A DNA stretch of 64,000 bases from Streptantibioticus parmotrematis (GTDB taxonomy: Bacteria > Actinomycetota > Actinomycetes > Streptomycetales > Streptomycetaceae). Made by a program: the position numbers and the translations under genes. Below are positions 9,659 through 16,945 of this stretch, piece after piece. A model generated the notes under the pieces. It saw only the letters and a list, made by a program, of their open reading frames with translations. It made no database searches and was not told the origin of the DNA. Every line of letters begins with the position of its first letter. The first letter of the stretch is position 1. The stretch lies in assembly GCF_019890615.1 (NCBI RefSeq), contig NZ_JAINVZ010000009.1, positions 186,001 to 250,000 of the forward strand, given 5' to 3'.

Positions 9659-10894
9659 TCAGCAGGGGGACGCGGACGACTCGCGTACCGCGTCCTCCCG
9701 CGCCTCCTCCCGCGACGAGGCGATCACCCGCGTGCCCGTCGCCTCGTCCCCCGCGCCGAGCCGTCCGCCCAGCACGGCGACCGCGAGTCCGACGGCCGCC
9801 AGCCCGGCGCCCGCCCACGCGGGCGAGGTCCAGCCGAGGCCGGCCGCGATCGTGGCGCCGCCGACCCAGGCGCCGCCCGCGTTGGCGAGGTTGAAGGCGG
9901 CCTGGTTGGACGCGGAGGCGAGCGTCGGCGCGTGCCGGGCGTGCCGCATCACGATCATCTGGAGCGGCGTGGTGGTCGCGAAGCCGACGAGCCCCAGCAG
10001 CACGACCGCCACCAGCGCGGTCGCCGTGTGCCGCATCGCGTACGGGAAGAGCGCCAGGACGACCGCGAGGGCGCCCAGGGCGCCGTAGAGCGTGGGGCGC
10101 GGGGCGCGGTCGGTGAGCGGCCCGGCGATCAGCGCGCCCAGCGTCATGCCGACGCCGAACAGCGCGAGCACCACGGTCACCATCGCGGCGGAGACACCGG
10201 TGACCCGGGTCAGCATCGAGGCCAGGTAGCTGTAGACCGCGAAGACGCCGGCGAAGCCCAGGACGGTGGTCAGCAGGCCGAGGACCACCCGGCGGTCGCC
10301 CAGCGCCCCGACCTCGGCGCGCAGGCCGCCCGAGTGCCGCCGTTCCGCGGGCAGTTCGGGCAGCAGGACGACGAGCGCGGCCATCGCGGCCAGCCCGATC
10401 ACGGCGACGACGGCGAAGGTGGCGCGCCAGCCGAGGTGCTGGCCGAGCAGGGTGGCGACGGGGACGCCGACGACGTTGGCGACGGTCAGGCCGAGGAACA
10501 TCCGGGCGACCGCGCGGGCGCCGCGTCCCTCGTCGACCAGGCGCGCGGCGACGACCGCGCCGACGCCGAAGAACGCGCCGTGCGGCAGCCCGGCCAGGAA
10601 GCGGGCGGCGAGCAGCGTGCCGTAGCCGGGCGCGAGGGCGGAGGCCAGGTTGCCGACCGTGAAGACCGCCATCAGCACCACCAGCATCCGGCGGCGCGGC
10701 AGCCGGGAGCCGACGGCGGTGAGCAGCGGCGCGCCGACGACGACGCCGAGCGCGTAGGCGGAGACCAGGTAACCGGCCGTGGGCACCGAGGTGTGGAGGT
10801 CCGCCGCCACGTTGGGCAGCAGGCCCATCATCACGAACTCGGTCGTGCCGATGCCGAAAGCGCTGATGGCCAGAGCGAGCAGGGCCAGGGGCAT
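9659..10894 (-). CDS. MFS exporter, DHA1 family
   Basis: A 411-residue major-facilitator permease with about 12 hydrophobic segments, likely a proton-coupled drug or metabolite exporter. The first helix FGIGTTEFVMMGLLPNVA and the loop GSRLPRRRM are typical of the AraJ/DHA1 group that also includes purine and sugar efflux pumps. Two starts are possible: ATG 10912 (no ribosome site) and ATG 10894, preferred because GGAAGG lies about 10 nt before it and homologues begin MPLALLALA. A perfect 19-bp palindrome lies 57 bases upstream and is probably its operator. No regulator gene is adjacent. Confidence 0.88.
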   Translation of the reverse strand: MPLALLALAISAFGIGTTEFVMMGLLPNVAADLHTSVPTAGYLVSAYALGVVVGAPLLTAVGSRLPRRRMLVVLMAVFTVGNLASALAPGYGTLLAARFLAGLPHGAFFGVGAVVAARLVDEGRGARAVARMFLGLTVANVVGVPVATLLGQHLGWRATFAVVAVIGLAAMAALVVLLPELPAERRHSGGLRAEVGALGDRRVVLGLLTTVLGFAGVFAVYSYLASMLTRVTGVSAAMVTVVLALFGVGMTLGALIAGPLTDRAPRPTLYGALGALAVVLALFPYAMRHTATALVAVVLLGLVGFATTTPLQMIVMRHARHAPTLASASNQAAFNLANAGGAWVGGATIAAGLGWTSPAWAGAGLAAVGLAVAVLGGRLGAGDEATGTRVIASSREEAREDAVRESSASPC

Positions 10895-10950
10895 GGGGCG
10901 GGAGCCTTCCATCGTCTCGGGGGCGGTGCGGGAGGTGCGTCAACACGAGC

Positions 10951-10969
10951 TTGTTCCGTTACGGAACAA
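10951..10969. promoter_or_regulatory. perfect 19-bp palindrome, likely operator of the MFS gene
   Basis: TTGTTCCG and CGGAACAA flank TTA without a single mismatch. An AATACT hexamer (minus strand) lies just upstream, so the palindrome would fall close to the transcription start of the MFS gene. The length and odd-centred symmetry are typical of TetR-family operators. Confidence 0.65.
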
Positions 10970-11052
10970 AGTCTGCCCCACGCAGTATTCCAGCGCGTAA
11001 CCGAAAGGTGTCGAGCCCGCTACGAACGGCCTCCGCGACGCCTGGACGCCCC

Positions 11053-11100
11053 CTGTCCCGCTGTCCCGCTGTCCCGCTGTCCCGCTGTCCCGCTGTCCCG
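11053..11100. repeat. six tandem copies of an 8-bp unit
   Basis: CTGTCCCG is repeated exactly six times (48 bases), ending directly at the stop codon of the neighbouring EEP gene (stop at 11101-11103, minus strand). Because 8 is not a multiple of 3, copy-number change would not alter that gene but would alter its 3' UTR. Confidence 0.95.
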
Positions 11101-12120
11101 CTACGAGCCGAGCTTCAGCGTCGCCGCCACCGGCAGGTGGTCGCTGCCCGTCCTCGGCAGCACCCACGAGCGTGTCGGGGTCATGCCCTTGACCATGATC
11201 TGGTCGATCCGCGCCATCGGGAACGACGCCGGCCAGCTGAAGCCGAAGCCGTCGCCCGCCGCGCCCTGCGCCGAGCGCATCTGCGCGGTGATCGGGGACA
11301 GGCTGCGGTCGTTCATCGTGCCGTTGAGGTCGCCGAGCAGCAGGACGTCCTTGAGCGGCTCGGCGGCGATCGCGTCGCCGAGCGCCGCGGCGCTGGTGTC
11401 ACGCTGGTCGGCGGTGAAGCCGCCCTGGAGGTGGACCCGCACCGACGGCATGTGGGCCACGTAGACCGCGATGTCGCCCTCGGGCGTGCTGGCCGTGGTG
11501 CGCAGCGCGCGGGTCCAGCCCAGCCGGATGTCGACCGGCCGGGTGCCGCTGAGCGGGTACTTGCTCCACAGCGCGACCGTGCCCTCGACCGCGCGGTACG
11601 GGTAGGCCGCCGCCATGCCCTGCTCGTAGACCGGCAGGGCCTTGGGCGACAGCTCCTCCAGGGCCACCATGCCCGCGCCGGAGGCGACGATGTCCTTGGC
11701 GGTGCCGGCCGGGTCGGGGTTGGCGGCGTCCACGTTGTGGGTGACGACGGTCAGGTCACCGCCCGGCACCGCCTTGTCGCTCAGCAGCCCGCCGAACAGG
11801 CTCCCCCACACCGCCACCGGCAGCACCAGCGCCGCCACCGCGGTCGCCGAGCGCCGCAGCAGGGCCCACAGCAGCAGGAGCGGCACGGCCACCATGCCCA
11901 CCCAGGGCAGGAACGTCTCCAGCAGGGAGCCCAGGTTGCCGACGGTGTTGGGCACGTCGGCGTGGAAGAGCATCAGCGCCGCGACGGCCAGCGCCAGCGC
12001 CGCCGGGACCTTGCCGCGCCGCCACATCCCGCCGTCGCGCCACCGCGCCCGTTCCCGGCGCCCCCGGCCGTCCGGTCCGGGACCGTCCATGGTCTCGTCC
12101 GTCCTGTACGCCTGCGCCAT
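11101..12120 (-). CDS. membrane-anchored endonuclease/exonuclease/phosphatase-family protein
   Basis: A 339-residue protein. A basic N-terminal region is followed by three hydrophobic helices (about residues 38-110), then an EEP hydrolase domain probably placed outside the cell. EEP hallmarks are visible: THNVDAANPDP at the start of the domain, the metal-binding Glu in VALEELSP, GDLNGT, and the terminal GSDHLPV with the catalytic Asp-His. Family members hydrolyse phosphodiesters of nucleic acids, lipids or sugars; the substrate here is unknown. The start at 12120 has GAGG 8 nt upstream. A TAGGGT hexamer at 12194-12189 gives a possible -10 and a leader of about 60 nt. Confidence 0.85.
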   Translation of the reverse strand: MAQAYRTDETMDGPGPDGRGRRERARWRDGGMWRRGKVPAALALAVAALMLFHADVPNTVGNLGSLLETFLPWVGMVAVPLLLLWALLRRSATAVAALVLPVAVWGSLFGGLLSDKAVPGGDLTVVTHNVDAANPDPAGTAKDIVASGAGMVALEELSPKALPVYEQGMAAAYPYRAVEGTVALWSKYPLSGTRPVDIRLGWTRALRTTASTPEGDIAVYVAHMPSVRVHLQGGFTADQRDTSAAALGDAIAAEPLKDVLLLGDLNGTMNDRSLSPITAQMRSAQGAAGDGFGFSWPASFPMARIDQIMVKGMTPTRSWVLPRTGSDHLPVAATLKLGS

Positions 12121-12506
12121 GGGCCGACCTCACTCGTTCGTACTCGCTGCGCTCTCCGTGCTGCCTCACGCTCCCGTCCGCCGGACCGACCCTAGACGGT
12201 CGGCGCCCCGGCGGCCGGTGCGCGTTCCTCCCGTGGGACGAGGCGTCCGGAAGGACCAGTTCCCCGGTATCGGCCCTGATCAGCGCTTCGTGACAGGATG
12301 CGCATACGGCCGTCGCGGAGCCCGCACATCAGCCGGGCGGACGCACCTGATCGGGGACCGCGTCCAGGGCCGCCCGGGCCCTGGCGGGCCACCGCGAGAT
12401 GGACGTTACGTCTCCGTGGACTTCCGGCGACCGCCGTGCCGTGCCAGCATGGAAGGCGATCCGGGGACGCCGTCAGGGCGCCTCGAGACACGAAGGAGCC
12501 GTTGCC
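12121..12506. other. 386-base divergent spacer, EEP gene / panB
   Basis: No convincing gene. It holds the probable EEP promoter (TAGGGT at 12194-12189) embedded in a small dyad, CCGACC-CTAGAC-GGTCGG (12186-12203). panB needs a promoter here, but I see no clear -35/-10 pair for it. An ATG at 12450 opens a frame that simply runs into panB out of phase and is not credible. Confidence 0.5.
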
Positions 12507-13373
12507 ATGACGCACGTCGAGCCTGCCCAGAAATCCTCCGACGGCAGCAAGGCGCTGTACGGCGGCACGAGCACTCGCCGTATCACCGTCCGCGACATAG
12601 CCGCCGCCAAGGAACGCGGCGAGAAGTGGCCCATGCTCACCGCCTACGACGCCATGACCGCCTCCGTCTTCGACGACGCGGGCATCCCGGTGCTGCTGGT
12701 CGGTGACTCGATGGGCAACTGTCACCTCGGCTACGACAGCACCGTCCCGGTGACCATGGACGAGATCGCCATCCTGTCGGCGGCCGTCGTACGGGGCACC
12801 AAGCGCGCGCTGATCGTCGCCGACCTGCCCTTCGGCTCGTACCAGGAGGGCGCCACCCAGGCGCTGCGCAACGCCACCCGGCTGATGAAGGACTCCGGGG
12901 TCGGCGCGATCAAGCTGGAGGGCGGCGAGCGCTCCGCCCACCAGATCGAGCTGCTGGTGCAGTCCGGCATCCCGGTCATGGCGCACGTCGGCCTGACCCC
13001 GCAGTCCGTCAACGCCTTCGGCGGCTACCCGGTGCAGGGGCGCGGCGAGGAGGCGGCCCAGCAGCTGCTGCGGGACGCCAAGGCGGTGCAGGACGCGGGC
13101 GCCTTCGCGGTCGTGCTGGAGGTCGTGCCGGCCGAGCTGGCCGCCGAGGTCACCACCGCCTTGCACATCCCCACCGTCGGCATCGGCGCGGGGCCCGAGT
13201 GCGACGCGCAGGTGCTGGTGTGGACCGACATGGCGGGCATGACCGGCGGCCGGGTGCCGCGGTTCGTCAAGCAGTACGCGCAGCTGCGCGAGGTGCTGGG
13301 CGGCGCGGCGCGGTCGTTCGCCGACGAGGTGGTCGGCGGCGTCTACCCGGCGGCGGAGCACAGCTTCCACTGA
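12507..13373 (+). CDS. panB: 3-methyl-2-oxobutanoate hydroxymethyltransferase
   Basis: PanB makes ketopantoate from alpha-ketoisovalerate and 5,10-methylenetetrahydrofolate, the first committed step to pantothenate and coenzyme A. The 288-residue (beta/alpha)8 protein has MLTAYDAMTASVFDDAG, the metal-binding GDSMGNCHLGYDST, HVGLTPQS and GIGAGPECDAQVLVWTD, all family signatures. An in-frame start at 12399 exists, but ATG 12507 has AAGGAG at 9 nt and gives the normal length with a short polar N-terminus. It stands alone; panC and panD are not in the window. Confidence 0.97.
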   Translation: MTHVEPAQKSSDGSKALYGGTSTRRITVRDIAAAKERGEKWPMLTAYDAMTASVFDDAGIPVLLVGDSMGNCHLGYDSTVPVTMDEIAILSAAVVRGTKRALIVADLPFGSYQEGATQALRNATRLMKDSGVGAIKLEGGERSAHQIELLVQSGIPVMAHVGLTPQSVNAFGGYPVQGRGEEAAQQLLRDAKAVQDAGAFAVVLEVVPAELAAEVTTALHIPTVGIGAGPECDAQVLVWTDMAGMTGGRVPRFVKQYAQLREVLGGAARSFADEVVGGVYPAAEHSFH

Positions 13374-13446
13374 TCTCGCGGTGACCTCATGGTGACCGGG
13401 CGCGGCGTCCGCTGGAGTCGGTGCCGCGCGCGTTGAGCAATACCCC

Positions 13447-13496
13447 GGCTCCTTCCGTATGACCAGGTGAAGGCCCCTGGACATACGGAAGGAGCC
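13447..13496 (+). promoter_or_regulatory. 21-bp inverted repeat sequestering a Shine-Dalgarno
   Basis: Arms 13447-13467 and 13476-13496 pair at 20 of 21 positions around an 8-base loop. The right arm contains GGAAGGAG, the ribosome site of the small gene that starts four bases later at 13500. In mRNA the stem would fully bury that site, so translation would need the stem opened. The dyad could equally be a DNA operator, or a terminator for panB 73 bases upstream. Confidence 0.75.
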
Positions 13497-13499
13497 ACC

Positions 13500-13649
13500 A
13501 TGTCCCCCCACAGCAAGCGCTTCGCCGACCCTCCAGGGCCGGTCCGCCGTACCGATGTGCCGGCGGCCTCGCCGGAGGAGCCGCAGGCATCCCCCGGCGT
13601 CCCGAGTACCCCCAGCACCCCGAGCGGGTCCGGTGGCGACGGCTACTGA
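13500..13649 (+). CDS. 49-residue hypothetical protein ahead of the sigma factor
   Basis: A small hydrophilic protein, MSPHSKRF at the start and Pro/Ser/Gly-rich at the end (SPGVPSTPSTPSGSGGDGY). No membrane segment, cysteine or known motif is present. The AAGGAG ribosome site 5 nt before the ATG is excellent but lies inside the 21-bp inverted repeat. The stop is 38 bases before the chosen start of the ECF sigma gene, so the two may share a transcript. It could be a real small protein or a leader ORF that couples translation to opening of the hairpin. I do not recognise a family. Confidence 0.55.
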   Translation: MSPHSKRFADPPGPVRRTDVPAASPEEPQASPGVPSTPSTPSGSGGDGY

Positions 13650-13689
13650 GACCGCGGGAGCCGAGGAGCGGGTGGGACGGGAGCCGGGC

Positions 13690-14241
13690 GTGCGCGAGGA
13701 TGTGGGTGTGGACCGACGTCACCCTCCGGAGCAGGGGCCGGAGGAGGAGCTGATGCGGGCGCTGTACCGCGAGCACGCGGGCCCGTTGCTGGCCTACGTG
13801 ATGCGGCTGGTCGCCGGTGACCGCCATCTGGCCGAGGACGTCGTGCAGGAGACGCTGCTGCGTGCCTGGCGCAGCGCCTCCCGGCTGGACCCGGCCGCCC
13901 GGTCGCTGCGTCCCTGGCTGGTGACGGTCGCCCGCCGGGTGGTGATCGACGGCCACCGCGGCCGGATGACCCGCCCGCCCGAGACCGGCCCGGCCGCGCT
14001 GGAGCAGCTGCCCGCCGAGGACGAACTCGACCGCGCCCTGCGGATGATGACCATCACCGACGCGTTGGACGACCTCACCGAGTCGCACCGTCAGGTACTG
14101 ATAGAGACGTACTTCAAGGGCCGCAGCACCACCGAGGCGGCGGCCCGCCTGGGGGTGCCGCCCGGCACGGTGCGTTCACGCGTCTTCTACGCGCTGCGCA
14201 GCCTGCGGATCGCACTGGAGGAGAGAGGGGTGACCTCGTGA
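13690..14241 (+). CDS. ECF-type RNA polymerase sigma factor
   Basis: About 183 residues with sigma region 2 (ALYREHAGPLLAYVMRLV through AEDVVQETLLRAWR) and region 4 with the helix-turn-helix TEAAARLGVPPGTVRSRVFYALRSLR. It is partnered by the anti-sigma gene that overlaps it by four bases, which resembles the SigK/SigL-type ECF pairs. Several GTG starts are possible: 13690 (GGGAG 6 nt upstream) and 13708 (GAGG 8 nt upstream) are both good, and 13633 and 13672 are worse. It should direct RNA polymerase to a stress regulon when the anti-sigma factor is inactivated. No self-promoter was recognised. Confidence 0.9.
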   Translation: MREDVGVDRRHPPEQGPEEELMRALYREHAGPLLAYVMRLVAGDRHLAEDVVQETLLRAWRSASRLDPAARSLRPWLVTVARRVVIDGHRGRMTRPPETGPAALEQLPAEDELDRALRMMTITDALDDLTESHRQVLIETYFKGRSTTEAAARLGVPPGTVRSRVFYALRSLRIALEERGVTS

Positions 14242-14924
14242 CCGGTTTCGAACCGTTCGACCCGCACGTCGATGTCGGCGCCTATGTGCTGGGCGTGCTG
14301 GACGAGTCCGACATGGACCGGTTCGAACAGCACCTCGCGGTGTGCGGTACGTGTTCCGCCCGGCTGGAGGAGCTGAGTGGCCTGGTGCCGATCCTGGCCG
14401 AGATCGGCCAGGACGGTCCGCCCCGGCCTCCGGACGGCGCCCTGCTGGACCGGCTGCTCGCCGAGGTGGCCGGTGAGCGCCGCACGAAGCGGCGGTGGCG
14501 CAGGCTGATGGCGGTGGCCGCCGCGGCGCTGATCGTCGCGGGGCCCACCGCGGCCGTGGTGAGCATGGAGACGACCAGCAGCCCGCCCGCCGCCGGCCAG
14601 TCGTTCGCCCACAGCTACACCGCCACGGACGCCGGCACCGGGGTGTCCGCCACGATCGGGCTGACCGCACGCCAGTGGGGCACCCAGATCGACATGCGGC
14701 TGTCCGACGTCGGCGGCCCCCGCACCTGCCACCTGGTCGTCGTCGGCACCCACGGGCAGCAGGAGACGGTCGCGAACTGGACGGTGCCACCGGGCGGCTA
14801 CGCGTCGGGCGGCAAGCCGCGGCCGATCAGCGTCTCCGGGGCCACCGCCATGTCCCCCTCCGACATCGCCCGTTTCGACGTGATCACCACGCAGGGCCAG
14901 AAGCTGGTCTCGGTGCCGGCCTGA
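14238..14924 (+). CDS. zinc-finger transmembrane anti-sigma factor
   Basis: A 228-residue partner of the preceding sigma factor. The cytoplasmic N-terminal domain carries the zf-HC2/ZAS motif His32-x3-Cys36-x2-Cys39 (HLAVCGTC). One membrane helix lies at about residues 88-108, and a roughly 115-residue outer domain rich in Thr/Gly (RskA-like) follows, probably the sensor. The GTG start overlaps the sigma stop as GTGA, so the two are translationally coupled and made in stoichiometric amounts. Release of the sigma factor probably involves regulated proteolysis. A site-2-protease homologue lies 5.5 kb downstream, but a link is only a guess. Confidence 0.9.
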   Translation: MTGFEPFDPHVDVGAYVLGVLDESDMDRFEQHLAVCGTCSARLEELSGLVPILAEIGQDGPPRPPDGALLDRLLAEVAGERRTKRRWRRLMAVAAAALIVAGPTAAVVSMETTSSPPAAGQSFAHSYTATDAGTGVSATIGLTARQWGTQIDMRLSDVGGPRTCHLVVVGTHGQQETVANWTVPPGGYASGGKPRPISVSGATAMSPSDIARFDVITTQGQKLVSVPA

Positions 14925-14994
14925 CCTGCGGCGCCGACGTGCCGGGGCCGCCTCGGCGGGGGTTCGTCGGGGCGCTGTCAGGGCCCGGGCGGCG

Positions 14995-15027
14995 CTGTCA
15001 GCGGGCTGTCGGCGGCCTGTCGGCGAG
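14995..15027 (+). promoter_or_regulatory. three 11-bp direct repeats (SARP-like) before the ABC exporter
   Basis: CTGTCAG, CTGTCGG and CTGTCGG start at 14995, 15006 and 15017, exactly 11 bases apart, each followed by four G/C-rich bases. A fourth CTGTCAG occurs at 14975, out of phase. Heptamers at 11-bp spacing just upstream of a promoter are the known binding pattern of SARP regulators, and an AfsR-type SARP is encoded convergently 1.9 kb away. Confidence 0.5.
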
Positions 15028-15045
15028 GTGGGTCACCGTAGAGGC

Positions 15046-16098
15046 ATGACAAGCATCAAGCAGACCAGTGGCGGCGGCAACGCCGTGGAAGTACGGGGCC
15101 TGGTCAAGCACTACGGCCCGACGAAAGCCCTCGACGGAGTGGACCTGGACGTGCGCCAGGGCACGGTGCTCGGAGTGCTCGGGCCGAACGGCGCGGGCAA
15201 GACCACGCTCGTGCGGGTCCTGTCCACGCTGATCCGCCCGGATGCCGGAAGCGCCCGGGTCGCCGGGTACGACGTCCTCACCCAGCCGCGCCAGCTGCGC
15301 CGGGTGATCGGGCTCACCGGGCAGTACGCGTCCGTCGACGAGAAGCTCTCCGGACGCGAGAACCTCTACATGATCGGGCGGCTGCTCGACCTGTCCCGCA
15401 AGGACGCCAAGGGGCGCGCCGACGAGATGCTGGAGCGCTTCTCGCTCACCGACGCGGCCAAGCGGCCCGCCGGGCAGTACTCCGGTGGCATGCGCCGCCG
15501 CCTCGACCTGGCGGCGAGCATGATCGGCCGCCCCTCGGTGCTCTACCTGGACGAGCCGACCACCGGCCTGGACCCGCGCACCCGCAACGAGGTGTGGGAG
15601 GAGGTGCAGCGCATGGTCGCCGACGGCGCGACGGTGCTGCTCACCACCCAGTACATGGAGGAGGCCGAGCAGCTCGCCGACGAGCTGACCGTCTTCGACC
15701 GCGGCCGGGTGATCGCGGAGGGCCGGGTCGAGGAGCTGAAGGCGAAGGTCGGCGGCCGCACCCTGCAGATCCGCCCGGCGGCCCGGGGCGACCTGCGCGC
15801 GATGGCGGACACGCTGTCCCGCTCCGGCCTCGACGGGGTCGGCGGCGCCGTGGTCGACGAGGCCGAGGGCCTGGTCAACGTGGCGATCATCAGCGACGAG
15901 CAACTGACCGCGATCGTCGGCCTGCTGGGCGAGCGGTCGTTCCGCATCGCCGGTATCAGCACCCATCTGCCCAGCCTGGACGAGGTGTTCCTCGCCATCA
16001 CCGGCCAGAAGGCCTCGGCCCCGGCCGACGACGACACCGCGTCCGGCACCCCGTCCGGTTCTGCGTCCGACGAGACCCTTGAGGAGGTGGCGGCATGA
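15046..16098 (+). CDS. ABC exporter ATP-binding protein, DrrA type
   Basis: A 350-residue ATPase of the daunorubicin-resistance (DrrA) family, the motor of an exporter for a drug or lipid-like metabolite. Visible are Walker A GPNGAGKTT near residue 47, signature YSGGMRRRLDLA, Walker B VLYLDEPTTGLD and the H-loop region (TVLLTTQYMEEAEQL). The DrrA-type C-terminal domain of about 100 residues ends in an acidic tail. ATG 15046 is chosen; a GTG at 15028 adds six residues. The spacing to GAGG is too short, so initiation may be leaderless. It overlaps the permease gene by ATGA and is probably controlled through the direct repeats upstream. Confidence 0.92.
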   Translation: MTSIKQTSGGGNAVEVRGLVKHYGPTKALDGVDLDVRQGTVLGVLGPNGAGKTTLVRVLSTLIRPDAGSARVAGYDVLTQPRQLRRVIGLTGQYASVDEKLSGRENLYMIGRLLDLSRKDAKGRADEMLERFSLTDAAKRPAGQYSGGMRRRLDLAASMIGRPSVLYLDEPTTGLDPRTRNEVWEEVQRMVADGATVLLTTQYMEEAEQLADELTVFDRGRVIAEGRVEELKAKVGGRTLQIRPAARGDLRAMADTLSRSGLDGVGGAVVDEAEGLVNVAIISDEQLTAIVGLLGERSFRIAGISTHLPSLDEVFLAITGQKASAPADDDTASGTPSGSASDETLEEVAA

Positions 16099-16922
16099 GT
16101 GCGGCCACGATCAGCGCGCCCCCGGCCGGACGTTCAGCGGAAGGCCGCATCGGCCTGCGGGCCAACCTGCGCCACATCGGCGCCCTGGTGCGGCGCAACG
16201 CGTTGCAGATCAAGCAGGACCCGGAGTCGATGTTCGACGCCCTGCTGATGCCCGTCATCTTCACCCTGCTGTTCGTGTACGTCTTCGGCGGCGCGATCTC
16301 CGGCAAGGGCAACCAGCACGAGTACGTCAACTACGTGGTCCCCGGCCTGATGGCGATGATGGGCATGAACATCGCCCAGGCGGTCGGCAGCGGCATCAAC
16401 GACGACTTCAAGAAGGGGGTGATGGACCGGTTCAGGACCATGCCGATAGCGCGGTCCTCGGTCCTCATCGCCAAGATCGTCGTGGAGATCGGCCGCATGC
16501 TGCTGGCCACCTCGATCCTGCTGGGCATGGGCTTCGCGCTCGGCCTGACCATTCACACCTCGGTGCTGCACCTGCTGGCCGCCGTGCTGCTCGCGCTGGT
16601 CTTCGGCGCCTCGCTGATGTGGATCTTCATCCTGCTGGGTCTGACCATGAAGACGGCGCAGGCCGTCCAGGGGATCGGAATGCTGGTGCTGATGCCGCTG
16701 CAGTTCGGAAGCTCCATCTTCGCCCCGACCTCCACCATGCCGGGCTGGCTTGAGGCGTTCACCAAGGCCAACCCGCTGTCCAACCTCGCGGACGCCTCCC
16801 GTGCGCTGATCAACGGCGGCGCGGTGGCCCACTCGGTGTGGATCACGCTGGCCTGGACGGTGGGCATCACCGCGGTGACCGCGCCGCTGGCGGTGGCGAA
16901 GTTCCGCAACAAGTCCGCCTAG
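16095..16922 (+). CDS. ABC-2 type permease, DrrB type
   Basis: A 275-residue membrane partner of the preceding ATPase with six hydrophobic helices and the ABC-2 signature segment around FGASLMWIFILLGLTMKTAQAVQGIGMLVLMP (about residues 175-205). The N-terminal RRNALQIKQDPESMFDALLMPVIFTLLF is typical of DrrB-like exporters. The start overlaps the ATPase stop by four bases (ATGA), so the two subunits are translated together. It converges on the AfsR-like regulator with 23 bases between stops. The exported substrate is unknown; there is no biosynthetic cluster beside it. Confidence 0.92.
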   Translation: MSAATISAPPAGRSAEGRIGLRANLRHIGALVRRNALQIKQDPESMFDALLMPVIFTLLFVYVFGGAISGKGNQHEYVNYVVPGLMAMMGMNIAQAVGSGINDDFKKGVMDRFRTMPIARSSVLIAKIVVEIGRMLLATSILLGMGFALGLTIHTSVLHLLAAVLLALVFGASLMWIFILLGLTMKTAQAVQGIGMLVLMPLQFGSSIFAPTSTMPGWLEAFTKANPLSNLADASRALINGGAVAHSVWITLAWTVGITAVTAPLAVAKFRNKSA

Positions 16923-16945
16923 CGGATGGGGGGTTCGCGGGCCGG

